A stretch of 64,000 bases of DNA from Isosphaeraceae bacterium (GCA_026004735.1 BPJS01000001.1:4110859-4174858); one strand, 5' to 3'; positions 27,622 through 36,955 are shown, counted from the first letter of the stretch. Notes: generated by a model from the letters alone, not told the origin. Made by a program: numbers and translations.

Positions 27622-28728
27622 ATGACGCCTTATCGACTGCATTGGTTGCCGGGATTGCTGGTATTGGGAGCGGTTGTCGGCTGTGGCGACCCGGTGAGCG
27701 TGCCGCCGGTCGACTCGGGTTCGATTTTTAAGCAGGCGGTCTCGGAGCAAACTGGTACCGATGTTCCAACAGTCGGGCTGGTGATTCCGGACGGTCAGGA
27801 TCTGGACGCCAATACCTGGGAGCAGTCATTCCGAATCCGGGCGGCGGATCGGCGAGTCTTTGTCGAGGTGGTCCGCACTCCAGAGGGTAAGCAGGCGGAG
27901 GATCTGCCCGCGTTGGCCGCGCGGGGTGTGGCGGTGGCCGTGATCGTTCCGGATCGGACCGATGAAGGGCTGGCTCCGGCGATTCAGTCGCTGATTGATC
28001 GGCAGGTTCCGGTGATCTTGCTGGATCGGGGTGTTGAGGGGTTGAATCCCGCGCCGCCGGTGGTTCGTTACTCGCCGGTGGAAGACGATGCGCGGGCGCT
28101 GGTCGCGGCGGCGGTGGAGGATGCGAGGCGGGCGGGATTTGCCGATGATGCGGAGGCGGTCGTTGTGACCAATGGGCCGTTCGATGCGGCGGGTCGCGCT
28201 CGCCTGGCGGCCCTGGAGGAAGCCTTGGCCCAGACGTCGCTGACGGCGTTGCCGACCGTCCGCTTCGAGGGCTATATCGAGGCTGCGCGACAGGCCCTGG
28301 AGCCGGTCATCAAAGAGCATCCGAATCTGGCGGTGATCCTGGCCGAGGAGGAACAGGGAGCGACGGCGCTGGTCGACGGCCGCAATGTTCTTTACGGCGA
28401 GCAGCCGGATCGGAAGCCCTACGTGATCGCAGCGATGGGGCACAGTATCAGCCTTCGCCGGATGGCCGAAACGAATCAATTCGCGGCGCTGGCGATTCGG
28501 GATCCCGACCGGTTAGCGCGGCGTGCCTTCGACATGGCGACGGCGATCGCCCGGGGCGAATCCGCAAACTTTGACCCAGTGGTGAAGACTGAGATCATTC
28601 GGGCCACGGATGTCCCTGATCGATCCGAGTTCGAAGCGATGCGGGCGTTGGAGAAACTCCAGCCAGTGACCGGAGGCGCACCCGGGGAAGGATTGGACGG
28701 CCCGCTCCGCCGCAAGGTCAATCCTTAG
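27622..28728 (+). CDS. Sugar-binding-like periplasmic lipoprotein (type 1 PBP fold)
   Basis: A 368-residue lipoprotein: signal LPGLLVLGAVVGC with lipidated Cys21. The rest follows the ribose-binding/LacI-like fold (VGLVIPDGQDLDANTWEQ, VAVAVIVPDRTDEGLAPAIQ, VPVILLDRGV, NLAVILAEEEQGATALVDG). No ABC permease or ATPase genes are adjacent, so it may be a sensor or an orphan receptor. ATG 27622 follows a good promoter. Its last 11 bases overlap the convergent LarA-like gene. Confidence 0.82.
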   Translation: MTPYRLHWLPGLLVLGAVVGCGDPVSVPPVDSGSIFKQAVSEQTGTDVPTVGLVIPDGQDLDANTWEQSFRIRAADRRVFVEVVRTPEGKQAEDLPALAARGVAVAVIVPDRTDEGLAPAIQSLIDRQVPVILLDRGVEGLNPAPPVVRYSPVEDDARALVAAAVEDARRAGFADDAEAVVVTNGPFDAAGRARLAALEEALAQTSLTALPTVRFEGYIEAARQALEPVIKEHPNLAVILAEEEQGATALVDGRNVLYGEQPDRKPYVIAAMGHSISLRRMAETNQFAALAIRDPDRLARRAFDMATAIARGESANFDPVVKTEIIRATDVPDRSEFEAMRALEKLQPVTGGAPGEGLDGPLRRKVNP

Positions 28729-30022
28729 GAGCACGGAGGCGACGTCGGGCCCGGACGCTGTCGGGAAACATCCGCTCCTGATCGAGCGAGCCATCCTCGA
28801 GGAAGGGGATCGGCTGGTAGTCGGTCCTGAGGCGGAGGCGGGGGTTTTGTCGAGTTTCCTGGTCAAGGGCGGGGCTGATCCACAAGGTTTTGAGTTCCAG
28901 GGTGTTGGGGATGACAACCAGACGGGCGTCGGCCGGATCGAGCCGCCAGCAGGTCTCCAGCGCAACGCGGAAGACGTCGCGATCGGTCGGCAGGGTGATC
29001 GGGATCCGCGCCCGTTCCAGGAAACATGAGGTGAGAACGTTGATGCGGAAGGGTTCGGGGTCGAGGGCGGCGACGAGTCGATCGGTGGTCAGGTCGGCGA
29101 AGCCGACGCCGACGATGTTGCCGTGGCTTTCCGGGGAGACGTCGAGCACGGCCAGCCGGGTGATTATGGGCCGGTCGAAGTCGGGCTGGGTTTCGACCAG
29201 CAGGCGACCGATGACATTGGGATCCATGCCCGCGCCGGAGTAATTTTTGCCCAGCTCGCCGACGATCAGGACGTCGATCTGGTCGTAGGGGAGCCGGCCC
29301 ATGAGCGCGCGAGCCCGTTCAAGAAGCTGCGGCTCCCGCTCGAAAAGGGTCTCCGGCTCGATGGCGACGATTTCGGCGGGCTGGTCCTCGGCGTTTTCGA
29401 GAATGGCCAGGCCGAGAGCAAACGGCGTTCGTTCGACCAGGATCCGTCCGACGGCGGGCAGGACCTCGGTCATCCCTCGAAGGCCGAGCCGATGGATCTG
29501 CTCGGCACCCTGCCGCTTGCCCAGCCCGATGACGAGCATTTTGAGGATGCCGGACTCGTGGACACCCCGGAAGTCGGTGTGGGGCTTGACCCGGTTGATC
29601 AGGACGATGCCGTCGGCATGCAAGGCGTTGCGATCGAAGTAGATCGGGAGTCCGACTGGGCTGGTCCCGACGACTTCGGTTTCCATCTCAGTGCGGATTT
29701 CGACGCCGAGGCTCTCTTCAGTCAGGCCCTTGTCGGCCAATTGTTGGCGTTGCCCATCGGCGGTCGCGCCGCCGTGGCTGCCCATCGCGGCGACAACGAA
29801 CGGTCGATATCCGATCTGCTTCAAGGTGGTGATGGCCGCACGGGCGACCACGTCAATGGCCAGGATGCCCCGGCTACCGAGACCGACCGCAACCCGACCG
29901 CCGGGCTTGACCCGTTGCGCAAGGCGGCTGGACCGAATCGCCGCCTCGACGGCTGCCGGGAGGTTGTCGAGGCGGGGTCCGTCGAATTCTTGATCGACGC
30001 GGGCAAGCGGCGGAAAGGTCAT
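28718..30022 (-). CDS. LarA-like (DUF2088) protein
   Basis: A 434-residue protein of the lactate-racemase N-domain/DUF2088 group. Visible signatures are VAVGLGSRGI, the GSHGGAT loop, KPHTDFRG (His and Asp conserved) and GELGKNYSGAGMDPNV. The true LarA cofactor lysine cannot be confirmed here and the larBCE maturation genes are absent, so it may not be a racemase. ATG 30022 was chosen at the start of the conserved region; a TTG at 30058 is possible. It overlaps the lipoprotein stop by 11 bp. Confidence 0.78.
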   Translation of the reverse strand: MTFPPLARVDQEFDGPRLDNLPAAVEAAIRSSRLAQRVKPGGRVAVGLGSRGILAIDVVARAAITTLKQIGYRPFVVAAMGSHGGATADGQRQQLADKGLTEESLGVEIRTEMETEVVGTSPVGLPIYFDRNALHADGIVLINRVKPHTDFRGVHESGILKMLVIGLGKRQGAEQIHRLGLRGMTEVLPAVGRILVERTPFALGLAILENAEDQPAEIVAIEPETLFEREPQLLERARALMGRLPYDQIDVLIVGELGKNYSGAGMDPNVIGRLLVETQPDFDRPIITRLAVLDVSPESHGNIVGVGFADLTTDRLVAALDPEPFRINVLTSCFLERARIPITLPTDRDVFRVALETCWRLDPADARLVVIPNTLELKTLWISPALDQETRQNPRLRLRTDYQPIPFLEDGSLDQERMFPDSVRARRRLRAPKD

Positions 30023-30093
30023 GGCGGGGTCGTCGTCGTCTTTTCTGTATGGGGCCAATTGAGGTTCATCTTATCAGCTTGATGAACCGTTCG

Positions 30094-30123
30094 TTGACCC
30101 TTCGGCTCACCGATTCCTAGAAT
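30094..30123 (+). promoter_or_regulatory. Promoter of the GNAT/M16 peptidase genes
   Basis: TTGACC (30094-30099), an 18-base spacer and TAGAAT (30118-30123), identical in all three elements to the promoter at 15044-15073. The ATG of the acetyltransferase lies 45 bases downstream. Confidence 0.6.
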
Positions 30124-30168
30124 GCGAGCCGAGCGACGAGCTGTGGAATCGGCGGCTGCGGTGGCACG

Positions 30169-30711
30169 ATGGCCGTTTCTTACTTCAAGCGGTTCCGGAT
30201 GGAAATCGACCTGGAAGGGAACACGACCCCGGTCGCGCTGCCTGAGGGCTATCGCTGGGTCGCCTGGAGCGATCAACTGCTCGACCTGCATGCAGAGCTG
30301 AAATACCTGAGCTTTCGGAATGAATTGGACAGCCTGATTTTTCCGTGTTTGGGGGAGCGTGAGGGGTGTCGGCGGCTGATGGGTGAGATCCGCCGCAAGC
30401 CTGGGTTTTTGCCGTCGGCGACGTGGGCGATCGCCGCGCCGGAGGGCTGCGTGGCGACGATCCAAGGGGTGGTCGACCAGGGGCCGATCGGGGCGATCCA
30501 GAATGTAGGGGTGATACCGGGCTATCGAGGACTGGGGCTGGGCCGTGCCTTGGTCCGGCAAGCCTTGGGCGGCTTTGCCGCAGCGGGGTTGCGTCGGGCG
30601 TATTTGGAAGTTACCGCCGACAATCATCTTGCGGTACGGCTTTACCGGTCGTTGGGATTTCGACGCTCACGGACTTTGTACAAGGCGATCGACTACGATC
30701 TGGAGCTTTGA
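30169..30711 (+). CDS. GNAT-family N-acetyltransferase
   Basis: A 180-residue acetyltransferase. The acetyl-CoA loop is QNVGVIPGYRGLGLGRALV (R/Q-x-x-G-x-G/A form GYRGLGLG) and the C-terminal GNAT strands are YLEVTADNHLAVRLYRSLGF. The substrate is unknown. It lies 83 bp upstream of the M16 peptidase pair on the same strand and behind a good promoter, so the three may be co-transcribed. Confidence 0.88.
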   Translation: MAVSYFKRFRMEIDLEGNTTPVALPEGYRWVAWSDQLLDLHAELKYLSFRNELDSLIFPCLGEREGCRRLMGEIRRKPGFLPSATWAIAAPEGCVATIQGVVDQGPIGAIQNVGVIPGYRGLGLGRALVRQALGGFAAAGLRRAYLEVTADNHLAVRLYRSLGFRRSRTLYKAIDYDLEL

Positions 30712-30794
30712 GCGATCTTGGCTGGGACGGCCCAGTTTGGCCCGTCAGGGGCTCGCTCGGGGCGAACGGTCCCACTGCCTGGAAAGGCAATTCC

Positions 30795-32036
30795 TTGTCC
30801 ACCACCGAATCGTATCAGCACCGGTTTCCGAATGGCTTGACCGTGGTCGGCGAGCGGATGCCTTCGGTCAAGTCGGCCGCGTTTAGCCTGCTGTTGCCGG
30901 CCGGGGCGATTTACGATCCGCCGGAGCGGCTGGGGACGGCCGGCGTGCTAGCCGAGTGGATGTTGCGCGGTGCGGGCGACCGGGATTCTCGCTCGTTGAT
31001 CGAGGCGCTCGATCGGTTGGGTGCGACGTACCGCGTTTCCGCGCAGTCGGTTCACCTTGGGCTGACGGCGGCGACCCTGGGACGTCATCTGATCGCCGTG
31101 CTGAGAATTCTGGTCGATGTTGTCCGACGGCCCCATTTGCGCGATGACGACTTTGAGTCGGTCCGGGCGCTAGCTGCGCAATCGCTCCGCAGCCTGGAGG
31201 ACGATCCCGGAGCGAAGCTGATGGTGGAGCTCCGGCGCCGTCACTTCCGGGATCCGTGGGGGCGCCACCCGCTGGGAACGCCGGAGGGGGTCGCGGCCCT
31301 GACGCCGGAGTCGGTGCGTCAATTCCACGGCGCCCATGTTCATTCGAGCGGCGCAATTCTGGCGGCCGCGGGCGACATCGACTGGACGGCCTTGGTGGAT
31401 GCGGTGGCGGAGCTCTTGGGCGACGCCCCCCCCTGCCCCGAGCCGACCCTCAGGCCCGGCCCGGCTGGCCCGGCGCGTGACCACATCGCCAAGGCCACCG
31501 AGCAAGTCCAGATTGGTCTGGCCCTGCCGATGGTTCCGCTGCCGCATCCGGACTCGTATCAGGCGCGGGCTGCGGCGGCAATTCTCGGCGGGTACTCGTC
31601 GGCTCGTCTGTTCACCGAGGTTCGAGAAAAACGTGGGCTGTGTTATTCGGTGGCGGCGGCCTACGAGAGTTTCCGCGACGAGGCCGCACTGGTTTGTCAC
31701 GCGGGCACGTCGAGTGACCGTGCGCAGCAGACGTTGGACGTGATGCTGGCCGAGCTGAACCGGCTCTGCGACCGGGGCGTGGCCGCCGACGAGCTGGAGA
31801 CGATGCGCGCGGGGCTGAAATCGTCTTGGATCATGCAGCAGGAGTCGAGCTTGGCGCGATCGAGCCAGATTGCGTCGGACCTGTACTACCTGGGCCGGGT
31901 CCGTACTCTGGATGAGATTTCCGCGGCGCTGGACGCGCTGACGCCGCAGTCGGTCTCGCGATACTGCGGCAGCCTGCGCCGCGATCAGATGACGATCCTG
32001 AGCCTTGGCCCCCGGGCCCTGGTCTGCCCGGAGTGA
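30795..32036 (+). CDS. M16 peptidase-like subunit lacking the zinc motif
   Basis: A 413-residue member of the M16 (pitrilysin/MPP) family. FPNGLTVVGERMPSVKSAAF and the C-terminal M16 domain (REKRGLCYSVAAAYESFRDEA) are present. The HxxEH zinc site is missing: the aligned place reads GVLAEWMLRGAGDRDS. It is therefore probably a non-catalytic partner, like the alpha subunit of the mitochondrial processing peptidase. The start TTG 30795 has GGAAAGG upstream. Its stop overlaps the next gene (GTGA). Confidence 0.87.
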   Translation: MSTTESYQHRFPNGLTVVGERMPSVKSAAFSLLLPAGAIYDPPERLGTAGVLAEWMLRGAGDRDSRSLIEALDRLGATYRVSAQSVHLGLTAATLGRHLIAVLRILVDVVRRPHLRDDDFESVRALAAQSLRSLEDDPGAKLMVELRRRHFRDPWGRHPLGTPEGVAALTPESVRQFHGAHVHSSGAILAAAGDIDWTALVDAVAELLGDAPPCPEPTLRPGPAGPARDHIAKATEQVQIGLALPMVPLPHPDSYQARAAAAILGGYSSARLFTEVREKRGLCYSVAAAYESFRDEAALVCHAGTSSDRAQQTLDVMLAELNRLCDRGVAADELETMRAGLKSSWIMQQESSLARSSQIASDLYYLGRVRTLDEISAALDALTPQSVSRYCGSLRRDQMTILSLGPRALVCPE

Positions 32037-33307
32037 GAACCGCGACCTCCACCCCCCCTGCTCTACCCATGCCGTTTCACCACGCGATCTTGCCTAACGG
32101 ACTGACGGTCATCGGCGAACTCGACGACCAGACTCATTCGGTGGCCTTCGGGTTTTTCGTCCGCGCTGGTTCGCGTGATGAGCCGCCGGAGCTTTCCGGG
32201 ATCTCGCATTTTCTTGAACACATGTGTTTCAAGGGGTCGGAGCGGCGCGACAGTCTGGCCGTCAACCGCGAGTTGGACCGCATCGGCGCCAAGCACAACG
32301 CCCAGACCTCGGAAGAGGACACGGTCTACTACCTCTGCTGCCTCCCCGAACACACGGCTCAGGCGTTTGAGATCATGGCGGACATCTTGCGGCCCAGCCT
32401 CCGCAAAGCGGATTTCGAAACCGAGAAGCAGGTGATCCTCGAAGAGATCCAGATGTATGCCGACGATCCGATGTCGGTGGCGTTTGAGGATGCCAAGGCC
32501 CTCCACTTCGGGGCGCATCCGCTGGGGCGAAGCGTGCTCGGGACTGAGCAGACCGTGGGGAGTCTGCGGGTCGAGCAGATGCGTGACTACTTCCAGCGAT
32601 ACTATGGCGCGGGGAATATGACGCTTGCGGTTGCGGGCCGGGCCGACTGGGGCGAGGTGCTGGCCCTGGCTGAGCGTCATTGCGGGAGCTGGAGGGGCGA
32701 GCCGGCTCTTCGTGAGGTCCTGCCGGCGCGTGGATCGCATCAGTTTCGAACCAGGCTTCGATCCGACGATCAGCAAGAGACGCTGGTTGCCGTCGCGGAC
32801 GCGCCGCCGAGCGAGAGTCTCGATCGCTACCCGGCGGCGCTGCTGGCCACCATCATGGGAGACCACACAGGCTCCCGGCTGTACTGGGCGCTGATCGATC
32901 CCGGGCACGCCGACGCCGCCGAGGTCTCGTATCAACCGTTCGACGGGGCGGGATGTGCCTTCACCTTCGTCAGTTGCGACCCCGAGCACGCTCCGGCCAA
33001 TCTGACCCGTCTGCGGAACGAACTGCAGCGGCTCCAGGCCGAAGGCCCTTCCCCCGATGAGCTGGAGCAGGCCAAGAACAAGACGATGGCGCGGATTGTT
33101 CTGAGGAACGAACGCACGCTGTTTCGTCTGATGAGCCTGGGGTATTACTGGAGCCACCACCGGCAGTATCTGTCTCAGGAGGAGGAGCTTCAGGCGTTGG
33201 CCAGCGTCACGCTCGACGATGTCGCCCGCGTGCTCCGCGCCTATCCGATCTGGCCGGAGACTGTGTACGCTCTCGGGCCGCGGACCGACCTCCAGCCGCC
33301 GGGGTGA
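32033..33307 (+). CDS. M16 zinc metallopeptidase, catalytic subunit
   Basis: A 424-residue M16B peptidase. The zinc site HFLEH is in GISHFLEHMCFKGSERRDS, with the downstream Glu in EKQVILEEIQMY. The C-terminal M16 half begins near LRSDDQQETLVAVAD. Together with the non-catalytic upstream subunit it probably forms an alpha/beta heterodimer. GTG 32033 overlaps the previous stop (GTGA), implying coupled translation; ATG 32069 is the alternative and starts at MPFHHAILPNGLTV, where family members usually begin. Confidence 0.93.
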   Translation: MRTATSTPPALPMPFHHAILPNGLTVIGELDDQTHSVAFGFFVRAGSRDEPPELSGISHFLEHMCFKGSERRDSLAVNRELDRIGAKHNAQTSEEDTVYYLCCLPEHTAQAFEIMADILRPSLRKADFETEKQVILEEIQMYADDPMSVAFEDAKALHFGAHPLGRSVLGTEQTVGSLRVEQMRDYFQRYYGAGNMTLAVAGRADWGEVLALAERHCGSWRGEPALREVLPARGSHQFRTRLRSDDQQETLVAVADAPPSESLDRYPAALLATIMGDHTGSRLYWALIDPGHADAAEVSYQPFDGAGCAFTFVSCDPEHAPANLTRLRNELQRLQAEGPSPDELEQAKNKTMARIVLRNERTLFRLMSLGYYWSHHRQYLSQEEELQALASVTLDDVARVLRAYPIWPETVYALGPRTDLQPPG

Positions 33308-33365
33308 GGAGCGGGGCGGGACGATGCGGACTGGCTGGGTTGGCTCGGATCGGGGGTGACCCGTG

Positions 33366-34277
33366 ATGCGGATCGTGTCCCTGCTGCCCTCGCTGACCGA
33401 ATTGGTCGCCGCGTTGGGGCGTGAGGAGGAGTTGGTCGGCATCAGCCACGAGTGCGACGCTCCGCCGGGGATTTGGGATCGCCCGCGGCTGACCCGGAGC
33501 CGCATTGATGCTCAGGCGCCGGCGGCGGCAATCGACGCCCAGGTCGCGGCCCAGGGTGGCTCACTCTACGAGCTGGATCGGGCCGCGCTTGCGGCGACCC
33601 GGCCGACGCTGATCCTGACCCAAGCGCAGTGCGACGTTTGTGCGGTCAACGAAGCGACGGTTCGGGACGTCGCTGCCGGGCTTCCGGGTCCGCCGCAGGT
33701 TCTGAGCGTCAATCCGACCGACCTCGAAGGCGTTTTCACGATGTTTCGCCAGGTGGCTCAGGCTCTCGGTGGAGACGCCCCAGCGCGGGCCGAGCGGCTC
33801 ATCGCAGATTTTGAGACGACCGCGCGGGCGATCGCTCGGCGGACGGCGGGGGTGGTTCGGCCGCGGGTGCTGTTTCTGGAATGGCCGGACCCGCCCTACT
33901 GCGCCGGTCATTGGATTCCCGAATTGATCGCGCTGGGCGGAGGAGTCTCGGCACTGGGGCGTGCGGGGGTGGCGTCGCGGCGGGTGAGCTGGGAGGAGGT
34001 GTCGGGCACCCACGCAGAGGTGGCCGTGGTTGCTCCGTGCGGATTTTCCTTGGAGCAAGCCCGACGCGAAGCGGAGCGGCTGGCCGAGCGTCCGGCCTGG
34101 CAGGGCTTGCCCGCGGTGCGGACCGACCGCGTGGTTTTGGCCGACGGGAACCAATACTTTTCCCGGCCAGGACCACGCCTGGAGGCGAGCCTGCGGATCG
34201 TGGCCGCGGCGGTTGATCCGGAGCGATGCGGAGCGCTGGCCGCCGACCTACCGGACTGGACCTGGTCAATGCGCTGA
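33366..34277 (+). CDS. BtuF-like cobalamin/metal-binding protein without signal peptide
   Basis: A 303-residue protein of the periplasmic-binding-protein fold (IVSLLPSLTELVAALGREEELVGISHECD and the mid-part TQAQCDVCAVNEATVRDVA). This subgroup is annotated as cobalamin-binding. It has no signal peptide, and no ABC partners are adjacent, so it may work in the cytoplasm or use a leaderless route. ATG 33366 was chosen over a GTG just before it. Confidence 0.82.
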   Translation: MRIVSLLPSLTELVAALGREEELVGISHECDAPPGIWDRPRLTRSRIDAQAPAAAIDAQVAAQGGSLYELDRAALAATRPTLILTQAQCDVCAVNEATVRDVAAGLPGPPQVLSVNPTDLEGVFTMFRQVAQALGGDAPARAERLIADFETTARAIARRTAGVVRPRVLFLEWPDPPYCAGHWIPELIALGGGVSALGRAGVASRRVSWEEVSGTHAEVAVVAPCGFSLEQARREAERLAERPAWQGLPAVRTDRVVLADGNQYFSRPGPRLEASLRIVAAAVDPERCGALAADLPDWTWSMR

Positions 34278-34512
34278 GGGATCAGTGTGAGGATAAACCC
34301 CACCGCGCCCGGAGAACGCGGTACCGGGCTGGTCTTGAAACCGGACGCAGACCTGGGCATACTCATGCTTTCGCAACGGATCAGGCCCCCGGCGGCCGTG
34401 CGCGGCCGCTGAATCACCGAGTGACCCTCCGTCGAGCGCGCCGGGGCCGGCGAACCGCGGAGTTGAGGGAGTCGTCGCGGCCGGCAACGCTGCCCGGTCC
34501 GGCGTGACCGTT

Positions 34513-35178
34513 ATGGCTGAGTGCATCACAATCCAGGTCGAGCCCCGCGACGCGGTCAAGAACAAGGGAACCGGTAGTCGGGTCGCGCGCCGGCTCCGCG
34601 CCCGCGGCTTGATTCCCGCGATCGTCTACGGCCACAAGCAGACCAACCTGCCGGTGGCCGTCAGCCGCGATCAGGTTTGGTCGTTGATTAAGAAGGGATC
34701 GCACCTGGCCCAGCTTCAGATAGGCAACGGCGGCTCGGAGATGGTGCTGGTCCGCGACGTTCAGTGGGACCATCTGGGCAAGGAGATCATCCACCTGGAC
34801 TTCGTGCGGGTCTCGGCCAACGAGCGGGTCACGACCGAGGTTCCGCTGGTGCTCCACGGCACCCCGGTCGGGTTGTCCGAGGGCGGAGCCTTGGAGCAGC
34901 CGATTCATAGCCTCGAGATCACGGCCGAGGTGACCGCCATTCCCGACCAGATTCGTGTCGACGTCGATCACTTGCATCTGCATCAGATGATCTACGTCCG
35001 CGACTTGAAGCTGCCGCCGGGAGTGACGGCGGTCTCGGACCCGGATCAGGTGGTTGTGCACGTGGCGGCAAAGAAGTCGGCGGCGGAGCCGACCACGGTG
35101 GCCGAGACTGCCGCGGCCGAGCCCGAGCTGATCGGCCGCAAGGAGAAGAAGGAGGAGGAGGCAGAGTCCAAGAAGTGA
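34513..35178 (+). CDS. rplY: 50S ribosomal protein L25/general stress protein Ctc
   Basis: A 221-residue long-form L25 (TL5/Ctc type), which binds 5S rRNA. The N-terminal domain reads GTGSRVARRLRARGLIPAIVYG and the C-terminal beta domain contains VPLVLHGTPVGLSEGGALEQ. A charged tail ends in KEKKEEEAESKK. The start ATG 34513 has no clear Shine-Dalgarno; GTG 34504 is possible. It is followed by pth 38 bp downstream, the classical ctc-pth arrangement. Confidence 0.94.
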   Translation: MAECITIQVEPRDAVKNKGTGSRVARRLRARGLIPAIVYGHKQTNLPVAVSRDQVWSLIKKGSHLAQLQIGNGGSEMVLVRDVQWDHLGKEIIHLDFVRVSANERVTTEVPLVLHGTPVGLSEGGALEQPIHSLEITAEVTAIPDQIRVDVDHLHLHQMIYVRDLKLPPGVTAVSDPDQVVVHVAAKKSAAEPTTVAETAAAEPELIGRKEKKEEEAESKK

Positions 35179-35216
35179 TCGCCCGCTTCGGCTGATCCCC
35201 ACGTGGCGCGACCGGG

Positions 35217-35789
35217 ATGAGAAAGCTCGTCGTAGGCCTGGGCAACCCCGGCGCGAAGTACGAGGGGACGCGCCACAACGTGGGGTTCGAGCTGGTCGAT
35301 CGGCTCGCGGCGGCTCCTCCCGGCGTCCGGTTCCAGCGGCGCTTTGACGGCCTACTGGCCGAGACCGAAATCGATCATCGCCGGGTTCTTCTTTTCAAAC
35401 CCCAAACGTATATGAATCTGAGTGGGCGACCTGTTCAGTCCTGCGTCCAGTTTTACAAGATCGAGCCGGCCGATCTGCTGATCGTCTGCGACGATCTCAG
35501 CCTGCCGCTGGGCAAGCTCCGGATTCGCCGCGGCGGCTCCGACGGAGGCCAGAAGGGTCTCCGCGATATTATTGCCCAGCTTGGTAGCTCCGATATTCCT
35601 CGGCTCCGAATCGGGATCGGTGAGCCGGGCCACCAGGACGCCGCCGACTTCGTGCTCACCCGGTTCCGCAGCTCAGAGCGGCCGATCATCGACGACGCCT
35701 TGATCCTCGCCTCTCAGGCTGTCGCGGTTTGGGTCACCCAGGGAATCGACGCGGCGATGAACCGCTTCAACGGCCCGGCCGTCTCCTGA
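35217..35789 (+). CDS. pth: Peptidyl-tRNA hydrolase
   Basis: A 190-residue Pth, which recycles peptidyl-tRNAs. Signatures: VVGLGNPGAKYEGTRHNVGF with the catalytic His in TRHNVGF, FKPQTYMNLSG, and DDLSLPLGKLRIRRGGSDGGQKGLRDI with Asp. It sits between rplY and rpsF, as in many bacteria. ATG 35217. Confidence 0.96.
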   Translation: MRKLVVGLGNPGAKYEGTRHNVGFELVDRLAAAPPGVRFQRRFDGLLAETEIDHRRVLLFKPQTYMNLSGRPVQSCVQFYKIEPADLLIVCDDLSLPLGKLRIRRGGSDGGQKGLRDIIAQLGSSDIPRLRIGIGEPGHQDAADFVLTRFRSSERPIIDDALILASQAVAVWVTQGIDAAMNRFNGPAVS

Positions 35790-35857
35790 CCCGACCGCGT
35801 TGCTTAGACCTCGAAGAAATTTTCGCTCTCGTTTCGTTTCTCCAGGACCCCCCCGCC

Positions 35858-36274
35858 ATGCCGGTAAACACCTACGAAGGCATGTTTCTGCTCGATAGCA
35901 CGAAGACAGCCTTGAACTGGGACGAGTCGGTCCAGCAGATCCACGCGATCCTGGCCAAACACAACGCGGAGATTATCGCCTCGCGACAGTGGGACGAGCG
36001 CCGGCTGGCCTACCCGATCAAGGGCCATAAAAAGGGCGCTTATCTGCTCACCTTCTTTCGTGCCGATGGATCGGCGATCCAGGGCATTCAGGACGACTGC
36101 CGGCTCAACGAGCTGATCCTGCGGGACCTGATTCAAAAGATCGAACCGAAGCTGGTCGATCAACTGGTTAGCCAGGCCATGAGTTCGACGCCGAGCGTCG
36201 AGGCCGAGGAAGCCCGAGCGCGGGACGAAGACAGCGACGAACGGCCGCGCCGGCGTCGCCGCCCTGAGGAGTGA
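35858..36274 (+). CDS. rpsF: 30S ribosomal protein S6
   Basis: A 138-residue S6 beginning VNTYEGMFLLDSTKTAL and containing RQWDERRLAYPIKGHKKGAY. It binds the central domain of 16S rRNA, normally with S18. A charged tail (DEDSDERPRRRRRPEE) is longer than the E. coli core. ATG 35858 directly follows a C-rich stretch with no clear Shine-Dalgarno. ssb follows on the same strand. Confidence 0.95.
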   Translation: MPVNTYEGMFLLDSTKTALNWDESVQQIHAILAKHNAEIIASRQWDERRLAYPIKGHKKGAYLLTFFRADGSAIQGIQDDCRLNELILRDLIQKIEPKLVDQLVSQAMSSTPSVEAEEARARDEDSDERPRRRRRPEE

Positions 36275-36327
36275 ACCGGCCGGTCGCCACGTGGTCCACA
36301 CGGCCAGGAAAACGGTCTTGCGAACTC

Positions 36328-36356
36328 TTGTTCCAAGGGCCGACCAGTGGTAATTT
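36328..36356 (+). promoter_or_regulatory. Weak candidate promoter of ssb-rplI
   Basis: TTGTTC (36328-36333), a 17-base spacer and TAATTT (36351-36356) in the 180-bp gap before ssb. The -35 and spacing equal those at the tRNA-Leu promoter, but the -10 is poor. Confidence 0.3.
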
Positions 36357-36454
36357 AGGGGACAGTTGTTTAGTGAGTCAGGACTCGTCGTGGCTCACTC
36401 CGCGACGGTCGCGGGCCAGGCCGGGCAGGGTTCCAATCCTCGGGAGTGCGGGCC

Positions 36455-36955
36455 ATGGCGGACTTGAACAAGGTGTTTCTGATTGGTCGGCTGACCCAGG
36501 ATCCCGAACTTCGATACACGCCTAACGGCGCGCCGGTGACCGACCTGCGGATTGCCACCAGCCGCCCGCTCGGAGGACCCAACGAGGAGGGCGGCGAGCG
36601 TCGCGAGGAGACCCTCTACATCGATGTGACGGTCTGGAACCGCCAGGCCGAGAACTGTTGCCAATATTTGACCAAGGGGCGGGCTGTCCACGTTGAGGGC
36701 TACCTCAAGATGGACACCTGGGAGGATCGCAATACCGGCGATAAGCGGTCCAAGATCAAGGTTGTGGCCGAGCGCGTCCAGTTTCTGGACGGGCGGCGGG
36801 ACAACGAATCAGCCCCACGCCCGGAACACTCCACCCCCCGCGCTGCCGATACGAACGAGCCGCGGGGCGACCAGGGAACCAGTCGAGGGACACCTTCTCC
36901 CCGGCGGGCCAGCAACCCCCCGCCGCCACCCGCCGACGACGATATCCCCTTCTGA
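36455..36955 (+). CDS. ssb: Single-stranded DNA-binding protein
   Basis: A 166-residue SSB. The OB fold is NKVFLIGRLTQDPELRYTPNG, then LYIDVTVWNRQAENCCQYLTKG and VHVEGYLKMDTWED. A Pro-rich linker ends in the acidic tail DDDIPF that recruits partner proteins. ATG 36455 has GGGAG nine bases upstream; a GTG at 36446 is the alternative. It sits between rpsF and rplI, where rpsR would normally follow. Confidence 0.95.
   Translation: MADLNKVFLIGRLTQDPELRYTPNGAPVTDLRIATSRPLGGPNEEGGERREETLYIDVTVWNRQAENCCQYLTKGRAVHVEGYLKMDTWEDRNTGDKRSKIKVVAERVQFLDGRRDNESAPRPEHSTPRAADTNEPRGDQGTSRGTPSPRRASNPPPPPADDDIPF

Noticed and set aside
32063..33505. Minus-strand frame of about 480 codons opposite the M16 peptidase
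   Set aside because: Antisense shadow; the plus strand encodes an intact HFLEH peptidase.
34278..34512. Structured leader (ribosomal-protein type) before rplY
   Set aside because: Only one strong hairpin (34392-34409) is seen; it has no T-run, and no recognisable ribosomal leader fold follows.
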